From positions 372,001 to 436,000 of the forward strand of contig OZ253505.1 in the NCBI GenBank assembly GCA_965262255.1: a DNA stretch of 64,000 nucleotides, given 5' to 3'. This document shows, one piece after another, positions 54,829-64,000 of the stretch. The notes beneath the pieces are model-generated. The model worked only from the letters and a program-made list of their open reading frames with translations. It did not search any database and was not told the origin of the DNA. This DNA is from JANQQC01 sp965262255 (lineage in GTDB: Bacteria > Pseudomonadota > Alphaproteobacteria > Caulobacterales > Hyphomonadaceae). Each line of letters begins with the position of its first letter. The stretch's first letter is position 1. Both the position numbers and the translations under genes were made by a program.

Positions 54829-55873
54829 GAGCAGTTCCGGAACAAGTAAGGATAAATTACATTTTGTACCCGCAGGAACGAATATAATTAATACACTCTT
54901 TAGGTGTGAATAATTTCGGCAGTTGTTTTAAAATTTTGGTTAATCGCTCGACACTTCGTTCAGCTTTTTCTCTTAGATGGGCTTTTGACTTGGAAAACAG
55001 TTTTTCGATCGGATTTAGATCTGGACTGTAAGGTGGTAGAAACCATAGTTGAGCACCAAGAGATTCTATAAAGTTTCTTATTTTCGGATTTTTGTGCGCT
55101 CTAAGATTGTCCATTACGACAATTGAATTTGGCTTTATAATTTTTGATAGTCGTTTTACGACCCATTCATAAAACCGTTCAGTTGTCATTGGCCCATCGT
55201 AGACCTCAGCAGCTCGCATTCCTTTTGTTGTAACTGCAGCAGTCAACGTGAGTGACTTCCAGTGACTCTTCGGAACTGCTACCTGTAATCTCTCGTTACT
55301 TAGACATCGTCCATAAAGACGGATCATATCAGTGGAAGCCCCCGTCTCATCGCACCAGATGAAGCGTTTGATGTCTATTGTTCTACAGGCGATTTTCTTC
55401 CAGATGATTCGCGCTATTCTAACATCACGTCTCTTTTGCTCCGCCGCATGTCCTGTTATCTTTTTCCGGGTAATCTTTCGTTTTCTAAAGAAGTCATAAA
55501 GAGTTGATATAGAAAAACGTTCCTTAGTCTTCTCGTACACCCGCTCACTAATCTCTTGTAAAGTAGCCGTGGAATGCTTTTTTAAAACTCCTAGGATATC
55601 TTTCTCGTGTTTCTTCGTTCTCTTAGACCGACGATCACCGCCCATTGGCTTCGGCTTCAAATCGACTGATTCGTCGAATTGCTTCACCATCGCCGATACA
55701 AATGAAGGAGAAACCTCAAATTTCTCAGCCGCTTCCTTCTGCGAATGGCCTGATTTAACGTATTTGACCACTGCAATACGGATTTTTTCAGGTATTGGTT
55801 TTGCCATTGTCTTCTCCTTGAATGGACAAAAACTAAAGTATAGCAAAAATTCTTACTTGTTCCGGAACTGCTC
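54829..55873 (-). mobile_element. Intact IS630-family insertion sequence
   Basis: A 1045-bp element with perfect 22-bp terminal inverted repeats beginning GAGCAGTTCCGGAACAAG (left 54829-54850, right 55852-55873). It is flanked on both sides by TA (54827-54828 and 55874-55875), the target duplication expected for this family. It contains one full transposase gene on the minus strand. Perfect ends and an unbroken gene point to recent insertion. Confidence 0.95.
54857..55807 (-). CDS. IS630-family DDE transposase
   Basis: 316 residues from ATG 55807 with AAGGAG six bases upstream. The N-terminal helix-turn-helix is KYVKSGHSQKEAAEKFEVSPSFV. The catalytic acids lie in IWCDETGAS (about 155), VVMDNLRAHK (about 240) and LPPYSPDLNPIEKLFSKSK (about 275-293), the DDE arrangement of IS630/Tc1-like enzymes. 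The frame is complete. It cuts at TA dinucleotides. Confidence 0.95.
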   Translation of the reverse strand: MAKPIPEKIRIAVVKYVKSGHSQKEAAEKFEVSPSFVSAMVKQFDESVDLKPKPMGGDRRSKRTKKHEKDILGVLKKHSTATLQEISERVYEKTKERFSISTLYDFFRKRKITRKKITGHAAEQKRRDVRIARIIWKKIACRTIDIKRFIWCDETGASTDMIRLYGRCLSNERLQVAVPKSHWKSLTLTAAVTTKGMRAAEVYDGPMTTERFYEWVVKRLSKIIKPNSIVVMDNLRAHKNPKIRNFIESLGAQLWFLPPYSPDLNPIEKLFSKSKAHLREKAERSVERLTKILKQLPKLFTPKECINYIRSCGYKM

Positions 55874-55930
55874 TAGTTAAAAAAACCTACAATTTATGAA
55901 ACTTGAAACACATACAACAAACGTAACAAA

Positions 55931-58594
55931 ATGGAACATTCTTTCTCTCAATCAACTTGGTTATTAAAATCAAAGGTTACGCCGCCTCTTCAGCTGCATT
56001 CAACTATCAGCAGGAGTAATCTAGTAGCAGAATTAAATTCCGCGGATCAAGGATTGCTAACACTTTTGCAAGCGCCTGCTGGCTATGGAAAAACTACATT
56101 GCTTTGCGAATGGTCCAATGAACGATCCTCGGAAACAAGTGTTTTTTGTTGGTTAATGGTCGATGAGGACGATGATGCGGAAACTTTCTTAACATACTTG
56201 GCATACTCTGCTTACGTGGCTGGCGTTAAAATTGAAGAGCAGAGTCTTCTTAGTTTCGACTACGGATCGAAAAGACATATATCTCAAACTATTCTATCTT
56301 TTTTAGCTCAGATTGAACGAGACGGACGACAGGTAAGAATAATTATCGACGACGGTGAGCGGCTATCTTCTGAACTTCGAAGCAATGTTCTCCCACTCTT
56401 TCTTAGAAGGTTACCTAAAAATGCAACTCTTGTTATGGCATCTCGCGAACCAATTGACCTCGATTTATCAGATTTCGAACACCGCGGACTTGTTCGTCGT
56501 ATAGGAGCTACAGAACTAAAGTTTCAAGAAAATGAAGTTAGAGATTTGTGGAAAGCAGAATTAAGCTCTTTACAACTCAGACGCTTAACAAACTATACAA
56601 AAGGATGGCCTGTACTGAATAGATTACTACAATCAGCATATAAACTCGGAACATTCGACATCACTCTTATCGGAAAAAACGACTATCAAAATGAGCACAT
56701 AACAAGTTATTTTCAAAAGAAGATTTTGGATCGATTAGATTCAAAATTGTTGAAATTTTTTCTAGACTCTTCGATCCTAGAAGAAATTACTGAAGAAATA
56801 TTTCTACATTTGTTTGGTTATTCATTTTCTGATTCTCTGAATTTGTCTGGCGAATTGAGAGAATTCTTTGTTCGTTACAGTGATAATGCACCTCATTATA
56901 AGTTGCACCCCATTTTGAGAGAGTATCTCGTCAAAAAACAGAAAAATGATAACTTAAAGAATTTTGAGAGCATTCAGAAAAAAGTAGCCAATTGGTACTG
57001 TGAACGCCAAAACTTTATATGCGCTGTTCGGCATGCTAAAGTTACCAATGACGAAACTTTTCTGGTTTCAATTCTTGATCGGACAAATGGCGTTTTTCTT
57101 TGGTTGCAGGAGGGATTGATACAGTTTCGTCTAATCGATCGAATGTTACCGGACCGAGTTATCGAAAGTTCTGTAATAGCATCGTTCATGCGATGTATTA
57201 TCCTTCTAAAAGATGGAAACTTAGCACTTGCACGGAAATTGTATCAGGCTACAAAACTGACACATACGAGGAAACTACTCAAAAACTCCTGTATTAGTAT
57301 TACCGAACGTATTGTTTCTCTGATGTTAGATGTGTACGAGGGAAGCATCATCGACGAGTCCGTTATACGAGCTTTACAGGACACTCTGAATACTAACGAA
57401 TATTCGAGCAAACCACTACAAGGATTTACTTCAACTTTGCTATGTGTTTCAGCCCACCAAGTAGCGAACTTCGAACTAGCCGAGGCGTATGGAAATCAGG
57501 CCTTAACCGTATTCAAATCTATGGATTCCGAGTATGGAGAGCTATATATTCATTTACACCTTGCTATGATTAAGTCGCTGAAACACTCTTTGGAAAAAAG
57601 TAGTGATAGTATACGGAAGGTTTCCACAATTATACGAACAAATCGCTCGCTTGATGAGGGGATCAAGTATTTAAGAGATGTCGTAAGTTTAGAAGCCAGG
57701 CACGAACACGCACCATTAGACCTATACGGGGCGAACAAGTTGATGGAAATTGCCCCAAGACTTCTACGGGCGGAGGGATGGCTCGATATTTTCGCTGGAG
57801 CGTTTCGGACAATTGCAGAACAATGTGTAATTCACTGTAAATTTGACGAAGCTCGCCATATGTTAGGCTTAGCGTTAGAATTTGCCCAGCAGAATTTTAT
57901 GTTACACTTTCAAACCGTTTGTAAAACTCAAATTGAAATAGTTGATATACTTGAATCTTTCGAATCTAGAAAAACCGTCTTGCCACACGAATTTTCGGTC
58001 GGAAACATTGATGGTGGGAAGGCGACACCTTGGAGGGTTCTGGAAGTTCAATTTGAACTAGTCTTACTCCAAATGATATATAGTGATTTTAGTTTTGATA
58101 TCGAATTGGCGAGAAGTTTTCGAGATCAGATATATTCACAAGGAAACAATAGAACAGCCACCCGTCTCAGCGCACTAATTTTTCTTGTGGAAAATGATAA
58201 TAGCTTCACTGATCTGATGTTCCTCAACAAGCATGTCACTACCGACTCTTTCAGTCGTTCAACCTTGTTTATATCAGAGTTACTACTAGAACAGATCGAG
58301 AATCATTACACCGCTAAGGCCACGGACACATTGAAGAAAGTATTATCAGCACAGTCGAATAGTGTAGAAAGGATACGGTTTGATACAACAAAATCGTTAA
58401 TCTTCACGAACCAAGAGCGGCGTATTCTTGATAAACTACGTTGCTTTATGTCAGATAAAGAAATAGCTTTAAGCTTGAAGATAAGTCACCATACGGTTCA
58501 TTATCATCTAAAGAAAATTTTTGCCAAGCTTAACGTGACTGCACGCGATCAAGCGCTGTTAAAAGCAACACAGCTAGGAATTATCAATCGCTAG
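55931..58594 (+). CDS. MalT-like LuxR-family transcriptional activator (STAND ATPase)
   Basis: An 887-residue regulator. P-loop: LLTLLQAPAGYGKTTLLCEW (about 40-59). Second motif: VRIIIDDGERL (about 136). A long helical middle (about 340-800) acts as the sensor. The C-terminal LuxR-type helix-turn-helix is LTNQERRILDKLRCFMSDKEIALSLKISHHTVHYHLKKIFAKLNV (about 822-866). MalT-type proteins bind a small inducer and ATP, then activate nearby operons. Together with the receptor and the hydantoinase-like genes upstream it is a natural candidate regulator for that operon. The IS630 element now sits between them, 58 bases before this start codon, and may have changed its own promoter. Confidence 0.88.
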   Translation: MEHSFSQSTWLLKSKVTPPLQLHSTISRSNLVAELNSADQGLLTLLQAPAGYGKTTLLCEWSNERSSETSVFCWLMVDEDDDAETFLTYLAYSAYVAGVKIEEQSLLSFDYGSKRHISQTILSFLAQIERDGRQVRIIIDDGERLSSELRSNVLPLFLRRLPKNATLVMASREPIDLDLSDFEHRGLVRRIGATELKFQENEVRDLWKAELSSLQLRRLTNYTKGWPVLNRLLQSAYKLGTFDITLIGKNDYQNEHITSYFQKKILDRLDSKLLKFFLDSSILEEITEEIFLHLFGYSFSDSLNLSGELREFFVRYSDNAPHYKLHPILREYLVKKQKNDNLKNFESIQKKVANWYCERQNFICAVRHAKVTNDETFLVSILDRTNGVFLWLQEGLIQFRLIDRMLPDRVIESSVIASFMRCIILLKDGNLALARKLYQATKLTHTRKLLKNSCISITERIVSLMLDVYEGSIIDESVIRALQDTLNTNEYSSKPLQGFTSTLLCVSAHQVANFELAEAYGNQALTVFKSMDSEYGELYIHLHLAMIKSLKHSLEKSSDSIRKVSTIIRTNRSLDEGIKYLRDVVSLEARHEHAPLDLYGANKLMEIAPRLLRAEGWLDIFAGAFRTIAEQCVIHCKFDEARHMLGLALEFAQQNFMLHFQTVCKTQIEIVDILESFESRKTVLPHEFSVGNIDGGKATPWRVLEVQFELVLLQMIYSDFSFDIELARSFRDQIYSQGNNRTATRLSALIFLVENDNSFTDLMFLNKHVTTDSFSRSTLFISELLLEQIENHYTAKATDTLKKVLSAQSNSVERIRFDTTKSLIFTNQERRILDKLRCFMSDKEIALSLKISHHTVHYHLKKIFAKLNVTARDQALLKATQLGIINR

Positions 58595-58595
58595 C

Positions 58596-58680
58596 TGGTG
58601 CCCAAGAGAGGACTCGAACCTCCACGGATTGCTCCACACGGACCTGAACCGTGCGCGTCTACCAGTTCCGCCACTTGGGC
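58596..58680 (-). tRNA. tRNA-Leu (anticodon CAG)
   Basis: 85 bases. The acceptor stem GCCCAAG pairs with CTTGGGC, and ACCA is encoded at the 3' end. D-arm GGCGGAACTGGTAGACGC. Anticodon stem CACGG/CCGTG around TTCAGGT gives CAG. The long variable arm and T-arm GGTTCGAGTCC are typical of class II tRNA-Leu. It reads CUG codons. It lies between the regulator and gltB. Confidence 0.97.
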
Positions 58681-58750
58681 ATCAATTGACACTCAACTAT
58701 TTCTAAGCGCATTCTACCATAATTCGCACCGAGTCAAACATTTTCCCGGT

Positions 58751-61700
58751 TTACCCGGCCATTGGAAGCGTTGATTTCATCAATAGACTAGCAACCTCCT
58801 TCGGCACAATTGCTAAAGTCTCTGACAATGTCCTCCCCCAATTTTCTAACAGATTCTGAGCTCTTAAACTACTTGTATAATCACGATGTTGCTCAATAAG
58901 ACGTTTGTACGACTCAACATGCTCAATTGGTAGTTCTCCGACCGCATACCAACTAATCGAATCAGGATTGGCGATGCTTTCAAAAACTTTGTTGGGATCC
59001 CAGACAAAAGCCAATCCTCCCGTCATTCCAGCACCAAAATTATCCCCTACCGGACCAATCACTGCAACCGTACCTCCTGTCATATATTCGCACCCGTTTG
59101 CACCACACCCTTCCACAACAGCATTCGCGCCTGAATTTCTAACTGCAAACCGAACACCCGCATGGCCCGCTGCATAAAGATTGCCGGAGGTAGCCCCATA
59201 TAGGCACGTGTTTCCTATAATTGTATTGTCGTCACCTTCCAAATGTTGATTCTGTTTAACGATTATTGTTGCTCCAGACAACCCCTTACCCGTATAGTCA
59301 TTAGCATCTCCAATCACCTCAAGTTTAAGACCCCGTACTGAAAACGCTCCTAAAGACTGACCTGCAGAACCTTCTAGTCTAATATGTAGTCTATCTGCGG
59401 AGAGTTCTGAATTCCCGAACCGACGTACGATTTCGGATGAAGCCCGGGCTCCGATCGCTCGCTGTGTATTCTTTACATTGTATTGAAGCTGAATTTTCTC
59501 ACCGCGCTCAAAGAAAACCTCCGCGTCTCGTAAAATCTGAGCGTCTAATGTGTCAGGCACCTCTTGACGATGCTGAGGACTGTATTTGATTGGATTACCC
59601 GAATTTACATTCACAAGAATAGAATTAAGATCTAGATCATCCAAGTGCGCTGAACCACGAGACACCTGAGCCAATAAATCCGTTCTTCCGATAGCTTCAT
59701 CAAGAGTCTCAAGTCCTATGCTCGCTAATACACGTCTAACATCTTCAGCAATAAAACTCATTAAATTTACGACTTTGTCAGCCGTACCTGAAAACTTCTT
59801 ACGAAGAGTTTCATCCTGAGTACAAACACCGACGGGGCAAATATTCGAATGACATTGCCTAACCATTATGCACCCCATGGCCACGAGAGAAGCAGTTCCT
59901 ATTCCATATTCTTCGGCACCAAGCATAGCAGCGATCACAATATCCTGTCCTGTTCTCAGACCGCCATCGGTTCGCAGGGTCACTTTATCTCGGAGATCAT
60001 TAAGTGTCAGAATTTGATGGGCTTCAGAAAGTCCTAACTCCCAAGGAAGACCCGCATACTTAATTGAAGTTTGTGGACTAGCACCAGTTCCCCCCACACC
60101 GCCCGCGATCAGTATTACGTCGGCTTTGGCTTTTGCCACACCCGCAGCAACAGTTCCGACTCCTGACTGCGCAACCAATTTGACACATACTCGTGCGAAC
60201 GGATTGATTTGTTTCAAGTCATAAATGAGCTGGGCTAAATCCTCGATCGAATATATGTCGTGGTGAGGTGGGGGCGAAATTAACGTGACTCTCGGTGTAG
60301 AGTGTCTCAGCCTAGCGATTAATTCTGTGACTTTAAAGCCGGGGAGCTGCCCTCCTTCGCCTGGCTTCGCACCTTGTGCAACTTTGATTTCAATCTCACG
60401 ACATTGATTGAGATACTCTGCTGTTACACCAAAACGCCCCGAAGCGATTTGCTTAACCGCCGAGTTCATATTATCGCCGTTTGGAAGCGGCTTGTATCGC
60501 GCTTCGTCCTCTCCGCCTTCTCCAGAAACTGATTTTGCTCCGATCCTATTCATTGCGATATTCAAAGTGCCATGTGCTTCCGGAGATAAGGCTCCTAACG
60601 ACATTCCTGGGGTCACAAATCGTTTTCGAATCTCGTTTATTGACTGAACCTTGTCCAATGAGATCGATTGACCAGCAGGTTTTAATTTTAGAAGGTCTCT
60701 AAGCTGGACAGGCTTTCGGTTATTCACCCTCTCAGCATATTTTTCAAATCGCTTATAGTCACCAGAATCACAGGCTTCTTGTAACAAATGGATGAGTTCA
60801 CCGTCTAAAGCGTGTCTTTCTGCCCCAGATCTAAGACGATAGAATCCGCCAACCGGTAAAGAGACAAAACTTTCTTCAAATGCTTTTCTATGTTGAAGTC
60901 TCGCTAAATGCTCTAGGCCGGCCAAACCAATTCCAGAAATTCGACTCGTCATGCCTGGCAAGTAATCAGCGATCAGAGCCCTACTAAGTCCTAGGGCTTC
61001 AAAATTGTAGCCTCCCCGATACGAGGATATTACCGAAATTCCCATTTTAGAAAGAATTTTCAAGAGACCGGCCTCAATCGCTCTATTGAAATTGATAATG
61101 CATTCAGAAAGCGTTAAGTCTCCATACAATCCCCGTTCAAAACGATAAGCGATTGTCTCTTGGGCTAAATACGCATTAACACACGTCGCTCCTACCCCAA
61201 CTAATACCGCGTGGTAATGAGTATCAATGCACTCTCCCGATCTTACCGTAATAGAACAGTAAGCCCTTAGCCCTTGTCCGACCAAGTGGGAATGAACGGC
61301 TCCCGTAGCCAAAATCATTGGAATCGCGGCCTTACTGATACTTTGAATTTCGTCTGTCAATATGAGGTGCTCTTGTCCGGCTCTTACCGCTTCCTCTGCT
61401 TGCATCTGAATAGATTTTAGGGCTTTCTGCAATGTACCTCCGTCATCTTGAGACGTATCGTCAACATCAAACAAGCAATCTATTTTGGTTACACGTTCTC
61501 CCAGCATCTCGATAAGGCGATCATACATACCGGTCGAAAGTACTGGACTATCAAGAACGAAAACATTTTGCTGAGTTTCATCTGTGGTGAGAATGTTCCC
61601 TAAATTTTTGAAACGCGTTTTAAGACTCATCACCCGATCCTCCCTCAAGGGATCAATCGGTGGATTTGTGACTTGACTAAAGTTTTGTTTAAAATAATGT

Positions 61701-63268
61701 GAGAGTGGACGATAAGACTCTGACAGAACAGCAAGCACTGTATCGTCTCCCATTGAACCAATCGCTTCTTTTCCTGTCTCTGCCATTGGCGAAAGTATTA
61801 ACTCTATCTGCTCTAAGGTAAATCCGGCAGCATATTGACGGCGTATGAGCTCCTCTGTATTGAACAATCGTGGCTCAGACCCGGGGCCAATTAAGGGTTC
61901 TAAATCTTTTACATTTTTTAACCATTCTATATAAGGATGCTCTGAAGCGAGTTGATCAATAATTTCATCGTGTTCATAAAATTTATTTTCCTTAATATCG
62001 ACTGCAATTAATCCTCCAGCTTGGACGTGTCCTTTTCTTTTAACTTTGTGACTTCCCAGCGGACACATTCCCGCTTCAGACCCGACTGTCAGAATCCCAT
62101 CTGTCGTCAATGCATATCTGAGCGGTCTTAATCCGTTTCGATCTAATCCGGCAATTGCCCATCGACCATCAAACGCACAAATCGCCGCAGGACCATCCCA
62201 CGGCTCCATTACGGAATTGCAGTATGCATAAAGAGCCGCATTTTCATCAGGAATAATTGAGGCACGTTTTGACCATGCTTCGGGTATCAAAAGTGCTTTT
62301 GCCATTGGCGCATCTCTGCCAGCTCTCACTAATAATTCGAAAACAGAGTCGAGAGCAGCAGAATCAGACGATCCGCTAGATATGACTGGTTTTATATCCT
62401 CTTGATGGTCTCCAAAAGATCCCGAAACCATCTTTATTTCGTGAGACTTCATCCAATTTATATTACCGCGTAAAGTGTTTATTTCTCCATTATGTGCAAG
62501 CATACGAAAAGGTTGCGCTAAACTCCATTGTGGGAAAGTATTTGTAGAATAACGTTGATGATAAATAGCAACTGAAGAAACGAAATTTTCGTTTTGTAAA
62601 TCCAAGTAAAATTCATCAATATCTTGTGCTAAGAACATTCCTTTATACACGATAGATTTTTGACTTAGCGAACACACATAAATATCAAGTATTCCCTCTT
62701 TCCTAGCTATTCGTTCGATTCGTCGACGACAAATATACAGCGCACGTTCTAACTCTTCATCACTTCGATTACGTTCATCTCGAAACATAATTTGTTCTAT
62801 TTGCGGACGAGTATCGGCTGCCCTTTGTCCAATCACTGAGACATCGACCGGAGTTTGTCGCCAACCATAAATATAAAACCCGAAATGCATAATTTCTGTT
62901 TCAACAATAGAACGGGCACTTTCTTGTTGAATATGATCTATTCTTGGTAGAAAAATCTGTCCTATACAAATAGGCGAGTCTGATGGCACATGTCCTATGT
63001 TTTTAACTTGTTCTTGAAAAAAAACTTGTGGCACATCTAAACTAATTCCAGCTCCATCGCCGGTTTTTCCGTCTGCTGCAACAGCACCTCGGTGCCAAAC
63101 GTTCTTCAGAGCATTTATTCCCATCTCGACTATTTCGCGGCGCGGTTTTCCGTCTATCGCAGCGACTAATCCAACACCGCACGAATCATGCTCGTCATTA
63201 GGAGAATAAGCATTTGCCGCAATCAATTTATCTCGATTGCGCCTGTAAGTTTTTTGCCAATGGGTCAC
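58751..63268 (-). CDS. gltB: Glutamate synthase (NADPH), large subunit
   Basis: A 1505-residue enzyme. After a propeptide of about 28 residues the N-terminal nucleophile Cys begins the class II glutaminase domain (HDSCGVGLVAAIDGK, about 27-41). A central domain and the FMN-binding synthase domain follow (GLSLGALSPEAHGTLNIAMN..., GGVGGTGASPQTSIKYAG, about 1045). The 3Fe-4S cluster cysteines lie in CIMVRQCHSNICPVGVC (about 1130). The C-terminal beta-helix has repeated GANGCEYMTGG-like turns. It transfers the glutamine amide to 2-oxoglutarate, giving two glutamates. The start is GTG at 63268 with AAGGTGA upstream. It is 39 bases downstream of gltD, one operon. Confidence 0.97.
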   Translation of the reverse strand: MTHWQKTYRRNRDKLIAANAYSPNDEHDSCGVGLVAAIDGKPRREIVEMGINALKNVWHRGAVAADGKTGDGAGISLDVPQVFFQEQVKNIGHVPSDSPICIGQIFLPRIDHIQQESARSIVETEIMHFGFYIYGWRQTPVDVSVIGQRAADTRPQIEQIMFRDERNRSDEELERALYICRRRIERIARKEGILDIYVCSLSQKSIVYKGMFLAQDIDEFYLDLQNENFVSSVAIYHQRYSTNTFPQWSLAQPFRMLAHNGEINTLRGNINWMKSHEIKMVSGSFGDHQEDIKPVISSGSSDSAALDSVFELLVRAGRDAPMAKALLIPEAWSKRASIIPDENAALYAYCNSVMEPWDGPAAICAFDGRWAIAGLDRNGLRPLRYALTTDGILTVGSEAGMCPLGSHKVKRKGHVQAGGLIAVDIKENKFYEHDEIIDQLASEHPYIEWLKNVKDLEPLIGPGSEPRLFNTEELIRRQYAAGFTLEQIELILSPMAETGKEAIGSMGDDTVLAVLSESYRPLSHYFKQNFSQVTNPPIDPLREDRVMSLKTRFKNLGNILTTDETQQNVFVLDSPVLSTGMYDRLIEMLGERVTKIDCLFDVDDTSQDDGGTLQKALKSIQMQAEEAVRAGQEHLILTDEIQSISKAAIPMILATGAVHSHLVGQGLRAYCSITVRSGECIDTHYHAVLVGVGATCVNAYLAQETIAYRFERGLYGDLTLSECIINFNRAIEAGLLKILSKMGISVISSYRGGYNFEALGLSRALIADYLPGMTSRISGIGLAGLEHLARLQHRKAFEESFVSLPVGGFYRLRSGAERHALDGELIHLLQEACDSGDYKRFEKYAERVNNRKPVQLRDLLKLKPAGQSISLDKVQSINEIRKRFVTPGMSLGALSPEAHGTLNIAMNRIGAKSVSGEGGEDEARYKPLPNGDNMNSAVKQIASGRFGVTAEYLNQCREIEIKVAQGAKPGEGGQLPGFKVTELIARLRHSTPRVTLISPPPHHDIYSIEDLAQLIYDLKQINPFARVCVKLVAQSGVGTVAAGVAKAKADVILIAGGVGGTGASPQTSIKYAGLPWELGLSEAHQILTLNDLRDKVTLRTDGGLRTGQDIVIAAMLGAEEYGIGTASLVAMGCIMVRQCHSNICPVGVCTQDETLRKKFSGTADKVVNLMSFIAEDVRRVLASIGLETLDEAIGRTDLLAQVSRGSAHLDDLDLNSILVNVNSGNPIKYSPQHRQEVPDTLDAQILRDAEVFFERGEKIQLQYNVKNTQRAIGARASSEIVRRFGNSELSADRLHIRLEGSAGQSLGAFSVRGLKLEVIGDANDYTGKGLSGATIIVKQNQHLEGDDNTIIGNTCLYGATSGNLYAAGHAGVRFAVRNSGANAVVEGCGANGCEYMTGGTVAVIGPVGDNFGAGMTGGLAFVWDPNKVFESIANPDSISWYAVGELPIEHVESYKRLIEQHRDYTSSLRAQNLLENWGRTLSETLAIVPKEVASLLMKSTLPMAG

Positions 63269-63307
63269 AGTAAGATCACCTTTTTTTATAAACTTTAGTT
63301 TTAAGAT

Positions 63308-64000
63308 TTATTTTCTCTTGTGACGCAAATACTGATCTATTGATTCAGCAGCGTCTCTCCCGTCTTTTATTGCCCATACAACTAAGGAGGCACCACGAAC
63401 AATATCGCCGGCTGCATAAACGCCGTCTAGACTCGTTTGCATAGTAGAAAAATCAATCCGTACCGCTCCTCTACGATTGACGACAAGTTGTGGTTCATCG
63501 AACAGACTCGGTAAATCTTCGGGATCGAATCCCAGGGCTTTGATAACTATATCAGCGGATACGTTAAAATGTTCTCCAGTCTTTTTCGGAGATTTTCGTC
63601 CAGAAGCGTCAAGCTCGCCTAAAGCCATGCGATTGGCTCGAACAGAACTTATTGTCCCATCAGTCTTTTCAATAATTGCCTCTGGCGCTGCCAACCATTC
63701 AAACACAACGCCTTCTTCTTCAGCGTTTGCGACTTCTCGAGCTGAACCTGGCATATTGGCGCGGTCTCGTCGGTACAAACATACAACAGACTTTGCGCCT
63801 TGCCTGACCGCGGTTCTAACACAATCCATAGACGTGTCACCGCCTCCTATGACAACGACTCGCTTGTCTTTAACGTTTAATGCTTTGCTGTTAGAAATTG
63901 ATTCCGAATCTCCTAGGTCGTTACGATTGGATGCCGTAAGATAAATAAGTGCCGCGATAACGTTAGAGTTTCCTGAACCCGGTATTGTTAGGTCGTGGGC
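63308..64000 (-). CDS. gltD: Glutamate synthase small subunit, C-terminal part (cut by window edge)
   Basis: The frame is open from base 64000 to TGA at 63308, giving 230 residues of the C-terminal half. The NADPH-binding Rossmann motif is RVVVIGGGDTSMDCVRTA (about 56-73 of the part seen). The FAD segment near the end, DGVYAAGDIVRGASLVVWAI, is typical of the GltD/pyridine-nucleotide-disulfide family. It feeds electrons from NADPH via FAD and 4Fe-4S clusters to GltB. The N-terminal cluster-binding part lies beyond the right edge. Confidence 0.96.
   Translation of the reverse strand, partial: AHDLTIPGSGNSNVIAALIYLTASNRNDLGDSESISNSKALNVKDKRVVVIGGGDTSMDCVRTAVRQGAKSVVCLYRRDRANMPGSAREVANAEEEGVVFEWLAAPEAIIEKTDGTISSVRANRMALGELDASGRKSPKKTGEHFNVSADIVIKALGFDPEDLPSLFDEPQLVVNRRGAVRIDFSTMQTSLDGVYAAGDIVRGASLVVWAIKDGRDAAESIDQYLRHKRK

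Overview
The window looks like the chromosome of an AT-rich alphaproteobacterium. Four features point this way. The tmRNA gene is circularly permuted (two-piece). The histidine genes run hisS-hisZ-hisG. The cytochrome bc1 operon petA-petB-petC is followed directly by mtnP. argD and argF are adjacent. No rRNA or CRISPR array was seen. Species cannot be named from the sequence.

Layout. 1-8.6 kb: a class 1 DISARM-type anti-phage locus (drmD, drmMI, start of drmA), read leftward and cut by the window edge. 8.6-21.9 kb: a rearranged accessory region with a truncated TnpB gene, a large secreted Rhs/YD-repeat protein, and a 3.06-kb direct repeat present twice (9824-12882 and 18841-21898). Each repeat copy carries a lipoprotein of the S41 peptidase fold whose catalytic Ser and Lys positions are replaced, plus mtnP (frameshifted in copy 1, intact in copy 2). 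Copy 1 ends in the last codons of petC, so copy 2, beside the real petC, is the ancestral position. 21.9-27.2 kb: bc1 complex, a crotonase-fold protein and a zinc-less MDR reductase. 27.3-32.7 kb: McrBC and a family of membrane-anchored coiled-coil proteins (two intact, one dead). 32.9-36.4 kb: thyA, ssrA, argF, argD. 36.4-39.2 kb: a TnpB element, a second TnpB-type right end without its own tnpB, and a broken small gene. 39.7-43.0 kb: hisS-hisZ-hisG. 43.2-45.5 kb: a divergent XRE/ImmA-type peptidase and MT-A70 adenine methylase pair. 45.9-48.9 kb: a ScsB/DsbD-like reductase and a SapC-family protein. 49.7-58.6 kb: a hydantoinase/oxoprolinase-like gene, a DUF917 gene, a TonB-dependent receptor, an intact IS630 insertion and a MalT-like LuxR regulator. 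58.6-64 kb: tRNA-Leu(CAG), gltB and the 3' part of gltD.

How they fit. Housekeeping blocks (respiration, pyrimidine, arginine, histidine and glutamate synthesis) are separated by defence and mobile modules. The recognisable DNA methylases are all adenine-type, which is compatible with McrBC, a nuclease that attacks modified cytosine. The most unusual object is the duplicated Rhs-associated module: two 582-residue lipoproteins that are nearly identical except for one 64-residue stretch where 30 positions differ, and both lack the S41 catalytic pair. A second is the DISARM methylase gene with a nine-base C run that could switch the gene by slippage.
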